A stretch of 64,000 bases of DNA from JANXMY01 sp964251675 (GTDB taxonomy: Bacteria; Armatimonadota; Armatimonadia; Armatimonadales; Capsulimonadaceae): the NCBI GenBank assembly GCA_964251675.1, contig CAXUKS010000003.1, positions 62,001-126,000 on the forward strand, given 5' to 3'. The notes below the pieces were generated by a model that was given only the letters and a program-made list of their open reading frames with translations, searched no databases and was not told where the DNA came from. Made by a program: the position numbers and the translations under genes. Positions within the stretch are counted from its first letter, which is position 1. Every line of letters starts with the position of its first letter. Shown here piece after piece: positions 15,736-24,952 of this stretch.

Positions 15736-16632
15736 TCAAATGAAATCGGCGGCAGCTACCAGGTCGCCGCTGACCGGGCGTGGCGTTCGAGCGGCGGCGG
15801 GATAGCGGTCAAGCAGTTCTTCCGGCGTCGCCAGCGCCGAGAGAGTCCAGCCGTGCGCTTGCAGAAACGCGCTGAGAGCGCCTTGATTCAAGCCCCACTG
15901 GAAAAGCTCTCCACGGACTTTCAGCCACCCACGAATCAAGCGGCTGGGGGGGTTGAAGTCGGGACGGCCATCCAGCCCCAATTCCAAAAAGGTGAAGCCC
16001 AGACGGCTGCCCGGCCCACTGCATCCGTGCAAATCGTGGAGGAGGTCTGCGACGCGGTTTGGAGTCAGATACATCAGCAGACCTTCGGCGACAAACAGCG
16101 TGGCGGCTTCCGGGCGATAGCGGCGGTCTGCCCGGAGTGTGTCACTCACCCATTCTGTCGTCAGGTCCAGCGGCAGCAGGCACAGGTTTGGCCCCTCCAG
16201 CCCCGCACCCGCCAGGCCCTTGCGCTTGATTGCCTGTGTGGCCGCCCGGTCCAGCTCCCAGAACCGCGCCTCCGGGTACTCGGCCCGCAGGCGCAGCGCC
16301 AGCGTGTCTAACCCGGCTCCCAGCACAACTACCTGACTGACGCCAGCCGCCAAACTTTCGCGGACGGTTTCTTCTAGGAACCGCTTCCGCCGTGCGTAGT
16401 GAGTAAGAATACCAGGAAGCGTGCGGCGCTCGGCGGCGTACAGCAGCGCCTGAAACCAGGGGCGTCCGGCCAGACGCCGGAACCGCTCAATGGGAATGCC
16501 CCCCGCTTGCAGCAAAGCATAGCTCGCCTCAGCGGCTCCCGGCGTGACCAGGGCCGCGTGTGCCGGGTCGGCGGTCAGCAGAACTAATGCACGGGCAATC
16601 AGCAGCGCCGTGCTGCTTGGCCGGTTTGTCAT
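15736..16632 (-). CDS. Class I SAM-dependent methyltransferase (TIGR00027/LCM-like)
   Basis: A 298-residue protein. VVVLGAGLDTLALRLRAEYP is the SAM-binding loop of the leucine carboxyl methyltransferase-like family, FWELDRAATQAIKRK supplies the acidic residue after strand 2, and FVAEGLLMYLTPNRV is characteristic. The substrate is not predictable; members often modify natural products or remain uncharacterised. Its ATG overlaps the stop of the upstream FAD oxidoreductase (ATGA), so the two form an operon and may act together. Confidence 0.85.
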   Translation of the reverse strand: MTNRPSSTALLIARALVLLTADPAHAALVTPGAAEASYALLQAGGIPIERFRRLAGRPWFQALLYAAERRTLPGILTHYARRKRFLEETVRESLAAGVSQVVVLGAGLDTLALRLRAEYPEARFWELDRAATQAIKRKGLAGAGLEGPNLCLLPLDLTTEWVSDTLRADRRYRPEAATLFVAEGLLMYLTPNRVADLLHDLHGCSGPGSRLGFTFLELGLDGRPDFNPPSRLIRGWLKVRGELFQWGLNQGALSAFLQAHGWTLSALATPEELLDRYPAAARTPRPVSGDLVAAADFI

Positions 16633-18018
16633 AAGTTCGACCCAAACATCTGGCGATAATGCCGGTACCAGTCGCTCACGAAACGCTCTTCGGGATCATA
16701 AACTCGCTTGAGGCGCAGGAACTCCCAAAACTGCGGGTAGCACGCTTCCACCTGCACCCGCGTCGCGTCCCGGCCATAGGCCAGATAGTAGCTGCCGCCG
16801 CGCTCCGCCGCGCAGTCGATAAGCCGCCGGAAGGCGTCCGCCGTGTGCGCGATCCCTTCGGGTGTATGCTCTGTGTGCAGGTTGAAGATCACGCAGGCAT
16901 AGGGCGCTTTGGCCCAGGCCAGAAAGCTGTCTGTGTCCGGCTGTATCAGGCGGATCGTGCCGTAGATTAAATTGACCGAATGGCGGCGGAAGTCGTCACG
17001 CACGGTGTCCAGGAAATCGACAAGGCGCGGGCGCGGCACATAAAGCTCCGTAATCACTTCGGAGGAAGGGGCGGCGTCACTGCCGAGGCTCCGGTGGTAG
17101 TCATCGTCATACACCGCTTCCTGGTGCCGGTCCGACCAGTAGACCTGCCCGGATGTGGAAAGATAATGCCTGGCGTACAGTTCAAAGGCGCGGGCTTTGT
17201 CGGTGTGGGCCAGTCCTGCCAGCCGCCGCCAGTCTTCCGAAGTCAGGTGCTTATGGGTTGGGGAGAAGGAGGCAGCATCATCGACGGGCCGGTAGCAGGA
17301 AAAGACGCCCCGGCGCAGGAAGTCCGGCGAAGTCTCATCGGTGACATATTGAAAATCGCCGTACAAAAACCCGTCAGCAATGCGACACTCCATAGATGGC
17401 AGAAGTTCGTCCAGAGGAAGCACCGAGACCACACGCTCCAGTTTGCGTCGGGGCGTCAGGCGCAGAACCAGCGAGTCAATCACCCCGAACAGCCCGTAGC
17501 CGCCCGCCGCCAGGCGGAACAGCTCGGTGTTTCGGGTTCGGTCACAGATGTGCCGCTCTCCGTGAGCGTCCACCAGCGTGAAAGAGTCCACATTTGAGAT
17601 AAATGGAGCCATGCCCAGGCCGCGCCCGTGGACATTGGCGGAGATCGCGCCGCCCAGCGTCAGCGCATTCGCCCCGGTCTGCTTCTGTGCAATGGCCCAG
17701 GTCCGCGCCCCGGACTTTGCTTGCTCGGCCTGAGACCGCTCCAGATGGTCAATGAGGGCGGGCCACTGAATGCCCGCCCCCACTTCCACCGTGCCCGCCT
17801 CGGCATTCACCGGACCAATGGCGTCGAGGCCGCGCATATCCAGCAGCAGCGTGTCCGTGCCAAATTGCTGCCCGCCCATCGCGTGCCGCCCGCCGGACAC
17901 CGAGACGCCTGCGCCCGCCCGCCCGGCTTGCACGATTGCCGCCTGAAGTGCAGCAGTGCTTTCCGGGCNNNNNNNNNNCATTGACGAGAACACCGTCCCC
18001 GGTGCAGAGATTGCTCAT
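16629..18018 (-). CDS. FAD-linked oxidoreductase of the VAO/PCMH family, interrupted by a gap
   Basis: About 455 residues. An FAD-binding PCMH domain is shown by VSVSGGRHAMGGQQFGTDT and GANALTLGGAISANVHGRG. A substrate domain ends in YPQFWEFLRLKRVYDPEERF. A 10-N gap (17969-17978) removes codons near the start. The N-terminus MSNLCTGDGVLVN (ATG 18018) lies beyond it in a different apparent frame, because the gap length is arbitrary. The substrate is unknown. It overlaps the methyltransferase gene, suggesting a shared small-molecule pathway. Confidence 0.85.
17969..17978. other. Assembly gap (10 N)
   Basis: Lies inside the 5' part of the FAD oxidoreductase gene. The flanking frames do not match, consistent with a placeholder length. 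Confidence 0.95.
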
Positions 18019-18059
18019 GTCCTATTATACGCCGAAAACACACCAAAAATCAGGCTTTC

Positions 18060-19736
18060 TTACTCGCTTTCGCTCTCGTAGCAGGAATAGAAATAGGGCG
18101 TCGCGGCCTCGAACTCGGCGGCGCAGGTGTCCACCATCTTGTAGGCGGGTTTCAGGCCAATCTCTTTGACCCAGCCCCGGACGTGCAGCTCCTGCACGGC
18201 GAAGATCGACGCCAGATGCTTGTCGCTGAAGCCCATTTTTTTAGCGTCCGTGAGCAGGGCGCGGGCGTCGCCCGTGAGCGGCTCGAAGGGCTTGAATTTC
18301 GGCCAGTTTTCCCGCAGGTGGTTCTCAAAGCGCACCAGCTTCTGGATTTTGGTCAGAAACCACGGGTCCACGCCTGACAAATCAGCCACTTCGGAGACCA
18401 GCATTCCCCGGTGGAACGCTTCGGCAATCAAAAACAGCCGCTGGTCGGTGGCCTGGGTCAAGCCCGATTCGATTTCCATTTCCGTGAGCTGATCGGCGTT
18501 CTTCGGGCGCAGGCCGACCTGGCCGATTTCGAGCGAACGGATGGCTTTGAGCAGGCCGCCCTCAAACGAGCGGTCAATCGCCATCACTTCCCCGGTCGCC
18601 TTCATCTGCGTGGTGATACGCCGGTCCGCCCGCGTGAACTTGTCAAAGGGCCAGCGCGGGATTTTAACGACAATGTAGTCCAGGGCCGGCTCAAAACAGG
18701 CCAGCGTCTTCTGCGTCACGGCATTCGGGATTTCGTCGAGATGCAGACCGATGGCGATCTTCGCCGCCACCCGCGCAATCGGATACCCCGTCGCTTTGGA
18801 GGCCAGCGCGGACGAGCGCGAGACACGCGGGTTGACTTCGATAATATAGTAGGCAAACGATTTGGGGTCCAGCGTCATCTGCACATTGCAGCCGCCTTCG
18901 ATCCCCAGAGCGCGAATGATCTTCAGTGACGCCGAGCGCATCATCTGATACTCTTTGTCGGACAGCGTCTGCGACGGGGCGACGACGATAGAGTCCCCCG
19001 TGTGCATCCCCATCGGGTCAAAGTTTTCCATGTTGCAGACGGTGATACACGTATCCGCCGCGTCGCGCATGACTTCGTATTCAATCTCTTTCCAGCCCGT
19101 CAGATACCGCTCTACCATGACCTGATGCCGGGGGGACAGCTTGAGGCCGCGTGTGCCGATCTCCACAAGCTGCGCCGGGGTCCGGGCGATGCCGCCGCCA
19201 GTCCCGCCGAGCGTGTAGGCGGGCCGCACAATCAGCGGCCACGGAGCGTCGGTGTTCCGGGACAGTTCTTCCAGGGCGACTTCGTCTTCAATAATCCACG
19301 ACTCCGGGACCGGCTCGCCGATTTCGCGCATCAGCGCCCGGAACTCTTCCCGGTCTTCGGCCTTGCGGATGGTCGCCAGCGGCGTTCCCAGAAGCGTAAC
19401 GTTATATTTCTCTAAAATGCCCGCTTCGGCAAGCTCCGTGGCAAGGTTCAGACCGGTCTGCCCGCCGAGCGTGGGGACCAGCCCGTCGGGCCGCTCTTTG
19501 GCGATGACGCGCTCCAGGAACTCGATGTTGAGCGGCTCGATGTAGACCGCGTCGGCAGTCTCCGGGTCGGTCATAATCGTGGCCGGGTTGGAGTTGACCA
19601 GCACTACCGAGATGCCTTCCTCCCGGAGCGAGCGGCAAGCCTGCGTACCGGCATAGTCGAACTCGGCGGCCTGTCCAATAATAATCGGCCCACTGCCGAT
19701 GACCATGACTTTGTGAATATTAGGGTTTCGTGGCAT
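18060..19736 (-). CDS. carB: Carbamoyl-phosphate synthase large subunit, N-terminal half only
   Basis: A 558-residue protein equal to the first half of CarB (normally about 1,070). It contains the carboxyphosphate ATP-grasp domain (VIGSGPIIIGQAAEFDYAG, PTLGGQTGLNLA, RPAYTLGGTGGG, EVNPRVSRSSALASKATGYP) and the oligomerisation domain. It stops right after YFYSCYESESE, exactly where the two halves join in full-length enzymes. The carbamate-kinase half and allosteric domain are not found in the window. Split CarB is known in some thermophiles and archaea, so this is probably a functional half with its partner elsewhere. carA is 7 kb away in the pyr operon. Confidence 0.92.
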   Translation of the reverse strand: MPRNPNIHKVMVIGSGPIIIGQAAEFDYAGTQACRSLREEGISVVLVNSNPATIMTDPETADAVYIEPLNIEFLERVIAKERPDGLVPTLGGQTGLNLATELAEAGILEKYNVTLLGTPLATIRKAEDREEFRALMREIGEPVPESWIIEDEVALEELSRNTDAPWPLIVRPAYTLGGTGGGIARTPAQLVEIGTRGLKLSPRHQVMVERYLTGWKEIEYEVMRDAADTCITVCNMENFDPMGMHTGDSIVVAPSQTLSDKEYQMMRSASLKIIRALGIEGGCNVQMTLDPKSFAYYIIEVNPRVSRSSALASKATGYPIARVAAKIAIGLHLDEIPNAVTQKTLACFEPALDYIVVKIPRWPFDKFTRADRRITTQMKATGEVMAIDRSFEGGLLKAIRSLEIGQVGLRPKNADQLTEMEIESGLTQATDQRLFLIAEAFHRGMLVSEVADLSGVDPWFLTKIQKLVRFENHLRENWPKFKPFEPLTGDARALLTDAKKMGFSDKHLASIFAVQELHVRGWVKEIGLKPAYKMVDTCAAEFEAATPYFYSCYESESE

Positions 19737-19800
19737 AAAATTATGTGTCCGCTAGAAAGCCACGAAACGAATTCGTGGCGAAATATCAAAACTCTCTTAC

Positions 19801-21102
19801 TTATGGCAACAGCATTGGTGGCAGACTCTTGAGTTGCCGGATCTGTATTCTACGCTGAACCCATTGCTCGCCCATGAGTTTATTTATCTCTTTGCGCGGG
19901 GCGTTTAGCTGCAGAAGTGCATCTGTCACGCGGATTGATTCAGCATCTGAATCCGGCTTCGCCCGCAGATGCCGCAGCAATTTGGTCAGCAGCGGAATGG
20001 CGGCCAAGTCATCAATCTTCCCCAAGCTGTCCGCTGCGGCAAGTGCTAAATCCAGGGGCCGGGCCAGTGTTTCAGGCTGCGGGGAATGACCAGAAACTTC
20101 GGCAGACAAGTAAGAGACAATGGCAGCTTTGAGGAAGGGCGCGGCGGCCTTGATTTTTAGCTGGCCGAAGTTCTCAAAAGCAATTTCTCTTAATACGGAC
20201 CTGTCAGTGCCTGTTATGTCTTTCAACTGTCCATAGTTCTCAAAGTCGAAATCCTTCAATACAGGAGTATCCCCCCCGACTCGGGGTTCTAGTCCCAGCG
20301 TCAAGAACAAAAACGCTGTCTGAGCGTGTGGGCCATCTAGTTTGACCAGAGCAGCAGCGGCACTGACTTTACCGGAAGGGTCTGCTGCAGCATAAAGAGA
20401 CTGCACCAGTGGAATAGCTCTTGTGTCACCCTGTGCGGCGAGGGCCATAGCCAAAATTACATTGTTGGGCTGTAGCCGGAACTTCTCGTAGAGCGCGGAG
20501 GCGATCAAAGGGTCGTGCCAATCAGAGACTTCCTGAATGAGAAAGTACTAGTAATTGGGGTGCTGTTCATAGATCCCCTCAGGTGCTGACAAGGCTTTGA
20601 GTATCTGCGGCAGCTTGGTGCGGTCTTTGTTCAAGGCAAAGGTAGCTGTTACTTTTAGGTGTGGGTCGTGGTCCAGCATCTTGCTGAGCGCAGCATAACC
20701 ACTCGGTCGGTTGTACCGGTATAAGACCGCGCCGATTCGCAGTTTCTTCTCCTTTGACGCCGCTGGGAGAACCCTCTCCAGCACGTCCAGAATTTGTGGA
20801 CTGTACGGCTCGTTGAAGAAGCGCAGCATGGTCCAAGCATCGTCCGGGTCGGTCACGAGTTTCCAGAAACCGGGCAAGTTGATGGGTATCTTGTAGGCTA
20901 AAGCATGTTTAATGGACACTTTCTGCTTTGCGGGCGGAAGCGCCTTTACATCAGCCGTGAGTTCATCAATGCCATGATTACTGACATCCGTGTCCGTCTG
21001 ACGGGAGACAGGATCAGGGGCTTGGCTGTTAGCTGTTCCCATGACAGATAGGAGAAGTAAAATCAGCACTGAGGTCATTATAAAAAAGCGATTATTGAAC
21101 AT
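19801..21102 (-). pseudogene. HEAT-like repeat protein with signal peptide, broken by one TAG
   Basis: A single 434-codon frame interrupted by TAG at 20548-20550. The first part (21102-20551) has a signal peptide (about 5-27), and both parts have helical repeats of HEAT type (for example AALSKMLDHDPHLKVTATFA, KVSAAAALVKL, ALAAADSLGKIDDLAAIPLL). The frame reads straight on after the stop (HPNY-stop-YFLIQEVSDWHDP) with similar composition. No new ATG start follows, only TTG at 20508. Either the gene is recently inactivated, the base is a sequencing error, or the amber is read through. Likely exported and a scaffold of unknown role. Confidence 0.7.
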
Positions 21103-21146
21103 CAGTCACCTTAAATAACCCATATTCCAGACAGGCTCCTTTTTTG

Positions 21147-21704
21147 TCACGGTCCTTCGCGGCCTCGACGTGCCCGCTCCATGACGGCGATGATATATTG
21201 GGTCTTGCCTTCCGTGTAGGCTTCGCGGTCGCCAGGGAATTTCGCGGCCAGATGCCGCTTCAAGGCGGCGTAGCGCCGGGCCTCATCGGGGTCGGCTCGC
21301 AGGGCATCTCGGAACAGCAGACGGTCCGTGAACTCGTACATTCCCAGCCGTGCGTCGTGGGAGACGCCCGGTTCGACCATGTGGACATGATGCGTGCGCG
21401 GCCCATGCGGGGGCAGGCCCCTGACAAAAAACAGGCGGCTCGTGTCCGGGTTCTCGTACCAATGGGCGTAGCCCAGCCCCTCTAATGCAGGCACGGCCAC
21501 GCGCCGGGCATCGTCCAGCGAGCGCACGGCGACCAAAAGATCAATAATCGGCTTGGACGCCAGGCCGGGCACGGCGGTGCTGCCGAAATGCTCCACGGCG
21601 ACGACTAGGTTACGGGGCAGAGCCTCCCGCAGCCGCATGGCTTCGTCGTTAAAGAGTTGCGGCCAGTGCGGGTCATAGGGTTCAATCAGGATCTCATCTT
21701 CCAT
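21147..21704 (-). CDS. GrpB family (UPF0157) protein, copy 1
   Basis: A 185-residue GrpB/UPF0157 protein of the nucleotidyltransferase-like fold. ILIEPYDPHWPQLFNDEAMR, VEHFGSTAVPGLASKPIIDL and HHVHMVE are family signatures. FRDALRADPDEARRYAALKR and the C-terminal EGKTQYI complete the domain. Function in cells is unclear, and a role in CoA or nucleotide metabolism has been suggested only by fusion. It lies 10 nt after a second copy, at the end of an operon running from DoxX. Confidence 0.9.
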   Translation of the reverse strand: MEDEILIEPYDPHWPQLFNDEAMRLREALPRNLVVAVEHFGSTAVPGLASKPIIDLLVAVRSLDDARRVAVPALEGLGYAHWYENPDTSRLFFVRGLPPHGPRTHHVHMVEPGVSHDARLGMYEFTDRLLFRDALRADPDEARRYAALKRHLAAKFPGDREAYTEGKTQYIIAVMERARRGREGP

Positions 21705-21714
21705 CGGTCAGCCT

Positions 21715-22227
21715 TCACCGCCTCGCCTTTACCAGCACCGCCTCGACAAACGCCGTTTTGCCGTCGGTGTAGGCCACGCGGTCGTCGCGGAAGCGGGCGG
21801 CGAGGTCGCACTTAAGAGCGGCGTAGTTCTGAGCCGTGTCCAGGTGCTGCTGCAGGTAGTTTCGGAACGCGATATGACGACGGTACTCCGGGCAGTCGCA
21901 GGCGCAGACGTACAAATGCTGACGTGGCCCGCCCTCCGGCGACCGGAACGTCTCGCGGCCCGATACGCCTAAATCGCCCCGATGAATATACCCTAAACGG
22001 GCCAGCCGGGCGATGGCGTCCGGCAGGGCTGCCCGCGACGGCACAATGACGTCGATGTCAATAATCGGCTTGGCGGCCAAGCCCACCACCGCCGTGCTGC
22101 CGACGTGTTCAACCACCAGCAGCGGTCCGCTGGCAAACGCAGTATGCACCCGCGCCGCGATTTCGGCGAACTGCGCGGGCCAATCTGGGTCATAATTGAC
22201 TATTTCTACTGGTTCTGTCTGTATCAT
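21715..22227 (-). CDS. GrpB family (UPF0157) protein, copy 2
   Basis: A 170-residue paralogue of the next gene downstream, with VEIVNYDPDWPAQFAEIAAR, VEHVGSTAVVGLAAKPIIDI and AALKCDLAARFRDDRVAYT. The histidine motif is altered: PRQHLYVCACDCPEY replaces HHVHMVE, and the Cys residues are unusual. The two copies have diverged considerably, so the tandem is old or acquired separately. ATG 22227 is chosen over an upstream in-frame extension that would run into the DinB gene. Confidence 0.85.
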   Translation of the reverse strand: MIQTEPVEIVNYDPDWPAQFAEIAARVHTAFASGPLLVVEHVGSTAVVGLAAKPIIDIDVIVPSRAALPDAIARLARLGYIHRGDLGVSGRETFRSPEGGPRQHLYVCACDCPEYRRHIAFRNYLQQHLDTAQNYAALKCDLAARFRDDRVAYTDGKTAFVEAVLVKARR

Positions 22228-22232
22228 GGCAA

Positions 22233-22688
22233 TTACCCTCGCGCCTTTTCGTCTTCCAGGCGCTGCATGACCTGACCCCGGCAAACCTGTTCCAGTTCCA
22301 GGACGTGCCAGAACAGCCAGCTAATCGGTACATTGCTTTCATGCCGGTTGCTCGCCGGGTCGGCGGGCATCGTGCGGACGGCCCGCAGACCGTCGCGCCC
22401 CAGCGGGTCGAGGACGCGGGCGGTCTGAGCGCGGGCGGCGGTCAGGGCTTCGGCCAGTGACGGTCCATCGGCAAAGTCTTCCAGACGCGGGCGATGTTCC
22501 ATGTATCCCGCAACGAGCTGCCCGACCCAGTACCGCTCGGCGCGGACAAAGTCCAGCACAATCTCGCGCAGGGTGCGCCCGCCGGGGCCGGGATCGGTGT
22601 CAAGCTGCCATTCTTTCAGCCGCCGGACAGTGTCCACGAACTCGTCGTGCCCCTCTTCCCAGTACGGATACAGCGCGTCCAGCGTCAT
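22233..22688 (-). CDS. DinB family protein
   Basis: A 151-residue four-helix-bundle protein of the DinB/DfsB type. GRTLREIVLDFVRAERYWVGQLVAG and VPISWLFWHVLELEQVCRGQV carry the usual helix 2 and helix 4 positions. One metal-binding His is present in WHVLELE; the others are not clear, so metal binding is uncertain. Family members act as thiol transferases or are uncharacterised. Its ATG overlaps the symporter stop, and the GrpB gene follows after 5 nt. Confidence 0.75.
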   Translation of the reverse strand: MTLDALYPYWEEGHDEFVDTVRRLKEWQLDTDPGPGGRTLREIVLDFVRAERYWVGQLVAGYMEHRPRLEDFADGPSLAEALTAARAQTARVLDPLGRDGLRAVRTMPADPASNRHESNVPISWLFWHVLELEQVCRGQVMQRLEDEKARG

Positions 22689-24259
22689 CGCACCGCGCCC
22701 TTCACAGGCTCAGCGGGGGCCGACGGGCGTGGTCCCAGGGTAGACCGAACGAGAATATGGTCAAAGCGAGTTGAATCCACCTGTTTCGGCGTCAGCAGGG
22801 AGCCGATGATGGCGGCCAGGAAGCCCAGCGGGATAGAGACGATGCCGGGGTTCTTCAGGCTGAACAGCGCGTGTCCCGTCAAGAGTGTTTTGCCCGCATG
22901 CGGGTCCCAGACGCTTGGACTGAGCGAGATCAGCAGGAGGCACGAGACTAATCCTGTCAGCATCCCCGCCAGCGCCCCTGTGGGCGTGAACCGCCGCCAG
23001 AAGATCGTCAGCAGAATAACCGGTGTGTTCGCACTCGCAGCCACGGTGAAGGCCAGGGCGACCAGAAACGCGACGTTTTGCCCTTCGGCCCCCAGTGCGA
23101 TCAAAATAGACACGGCGGCAACGCCTATAGAAGCATACCGGGCAGCAGCGAGCTGCTGTTTTTCGGTCGCCGCGCCTTTACGGATGACCTGATTGTAGAT
23201 GTCGTGCGCGAAGGCCGAGGCCGATGTCAGGACCAGCCCGGCGACCACAGCGATAATGGTGGCGAAGGCTACGGCGGAGACGAAGGCAAACAGGAACTCG
23301 CCGCCCAGCGCCTTTGCCAGCAGCGGCGCGGCCATGTTGCCCGCCTTGCTGCCGCTCATCTTCTCGATCACGTCGGCATGGACAAACGCCGCCGCGCCAA
23401 AGCCCAGGAAAATCGTCATGGCATAGAACAGGCCAATGAGTCCCGTTGCTACCACAACCGACCGACGCGCAGCCTGAGCATCCTTGACCGTATAAAACCG
23501 CGTCAGAATATGCGGCAGGCCCGCCGTGCCAAAGAACAGGCCCAGGTTCAGCGAAATCGTGTCCAGCGGGTCTTTGAACGAATTGCCCGGCTGCAAAAAC
23601 TTCTCGCCGAGCGGCGTCGCCGTCCGCATCGTCTCAAACATCCCGGTCAGGCTCCAGTGGAACCGGGCCAGCACCAGGAGTGAAATCAGAATCGTGCCGC
23701 AGATCAGCAGCACGGCTTTGGTGATTTGCACCCACGAAGTAGCCCGCATCCCGCCGAAGACGACGTAGACCGTCATCAGCGCCCCCACAATCAGCACGGA
23801 CCAGCGGTACTCAATGCCGAGCAGCAGTTTGATCAGCGCCCCGGCCCCGACCATCTGGGCAATCATGTAGAAAACCGAAATCGTGACTGTGGCGATAGCA
23901 GCCACCGACCGGACAGCGCTGCCGCCAAACCGCGCCGCGATCATATCCGCGACTGTGTAGCGCCCCAGATTTCGCAGCGGCTCAGCAACCAGATACAGCA
24001 CCACCAGATAGGCGACCAGAAAGCCGATGCAGTAGAAAAAGCCGTCAAAGCCCGCCAGGGCGATTAGTCCCGGAATGCCCAGGAACGACGCCGCCGAAAC
24101 ATAGTCCCCGGTAATTGCCAGGGCATTCTGCATTGGGCTGAGGCCCCCGCCTGCCGTATAGAACTCGCTGGCCGTGCGCGTGCGCCGCGCCGCAAAGTAC
24201 GTGATCGCCAGGGTCGCGGCGATAATCAGTACAAAAAACCCTAATGCTTTATAGTCCAT
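22685..24259 (-). CDS. actP: Cation/acetate symporter (ActP-like, SSS family)
   Basis: A 524-residue sodium:solute symporter with about 13 membrane segments. ASEFYTAGGGLSPMQNALAI, GDYVSAASFLGIPG and LPHILTRFYTVKDAQAARRS are hallmarks of the ActP/YjcG branch that takes up acetate and other short monocarboxylates. The start is set at ATG 24259 behind a GGAGGG site. It overlaps the preceding DUF485 gene by 11 nt, the same pairing (yjcH-actP) seen in enterobacteria. Substrate range is inferred from the family. Confidence 0.88.
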   Translation of the reverse strand: MDYKALGFFVLIIAATLAITYFAARRTRTASEFYTAGGGLSPMQNALAITGDYVSAASFLGIPGLIALAGFDGFFYCIGFLVAYLVVLYLVAEPLRNLGRYTVADMIAARFGGSAVRSVAAIATVTISVFYMIAQMVGAGALIKLLLGIEYRWSVLIVGALMTVYVVFGGMRATSWVQITKAVLLICGTILISLLVLARFHWSLTGMFETMRTATPLGEKFLQPGNSFKDPLDTISLNLGLFFGTAGLPHILTRFYTVKDAQAARRSVVVATGLIGLFYAMTIFLGFGAAAFVHADVIEKMSGSKAGNMAAPLLAKALGGEFLFAFVSAVAFATIIAVVAGLVLTSASAFAHDIYNQVIRKGAATEKQQLAAARYASIGVAAVSILIALGAEGQNVAFLVALAFTVAASANTPVILLTIFWRRFTPTGALAGMLTGLVSCLLLISLSPSVWDPHAGKTLLTGHALFSLKNPGIVSIPLGFLAAIIGSLLTPKQVDSTRFDHILVRSTLGPRPSAPAEPVKGAVR

Positions 24260-24581
24260 CGCCGCCACCCTCCCCGCGCCCTTCGCTCTGGGCAACCGCC
24301 TGGACATCGGCATCAAATGCCGCCGCACGTCGGACATAAACCGCGCACAGAGTCCAGATCATGATAAACTGCGCGAAGGCGAACAGCCAGGCCCAGGAAA
24401 TCGGCCCCACCGCCAGGCGGTTGGCGGCAGCGGGGAAATAGCCTGTCATCAAGGGCAGGGCGAAATAGAACACGAAAAAGAACGTCGAAGTCGGAATTAG
24501 GAAACGCTGTTTCCGGGCCAGCAGCGCCCGAAATGCTGGCGACCGGGCGATCCGTCCATCATCTTCTGCATCATCCGTCAT
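24249..24581 (-). CDS. DUF485 protein (YjcH-like) paired with the symporter
   Basis: A 110-residue protein with two membrane segments (about 30-50 and 65-86) and the DUF485 pattern of arginine-rich helix followed by FLIPTSTFFFVFYFALPLM. Such proteins are nearly always encoded just before ActP-like symporters and may assist them. The ATG overlaps the DoxX stop (ATGA), and the 3' end runs into the symporter start. Start 24581 is chosen for this overlap. Confidence 0.85.
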   Translation of the reverse strand: MTDDAEDDGRIARSPAFRALLARKQRFLIPTSTFFFVFYFALPLMTGYFPAAANRLAVGPISWAWLFAFAQFIMIWTLCAVYVRRAAAFDADVQAVAQSEGRGEGGGDGL

Positions 24582-24943
24582 TGGTTTTCTCCTTTGCCTG
24601 CCCACCACGCCCAGCCAATCAGGACGGCCTGAAACGGCAGGCGTCCCCACAAAATCCAGGGGTTATCAGTGTAAACTTTATGCGTCGCCATGTAGATATT
24701 GGCCGGGAACACGGCGGCCAGCAGCGCCATCAGCCCCCACGAGGCCGCCCGCCGCGTTTTAGGCAGGAGCAGACCCACGCCGCCCGCAATCTCGAAAAAT
24801 CCGCTGACCAGCACTAGCAGGCGCGGTGCGGGCAGCCAGTCCGGCACAATCGGCTCGAACTTTTCGGGCTGCGCAAAGTGCAGCACACCCGCCGCTGCCA
24901 TCATGGCCGCGAGCAGCATGCGCAGGGCAGTTTTCAGTGTCAT
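24578..24943 (-). CDS. DoxX family membrane protein
   Basis: A 121-residue four-helix membrane protein. AAAGVLHFAQPEKFEPIVPDW and the helix SGFFEIAGGVGLLLPKTRRAA are typical of DoxX-like proteins, followed by ANIYMATH. Members associate with redox systems; no specific partner is evident here. It starts the apparent operon DoxX-DUF485-actP-DinB-GrpB-GrpB and lies 10 nt after the glycosyltransferase gene. Confidence 0.85.
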   Translation of the reverse strand: MTLKTALRMLLAAMMAAAGVLHFAQPEKFEPIVPDWLPAPRLLVLVSGFFEIAGGVGLLLPKTRRAASWGLMALLAAVFPANIYMATHKVYTDNPWILWGRLPFQAVLIGWAWWAGKGENQ

Positions 24944-24952
24944 AAGCAGCTT

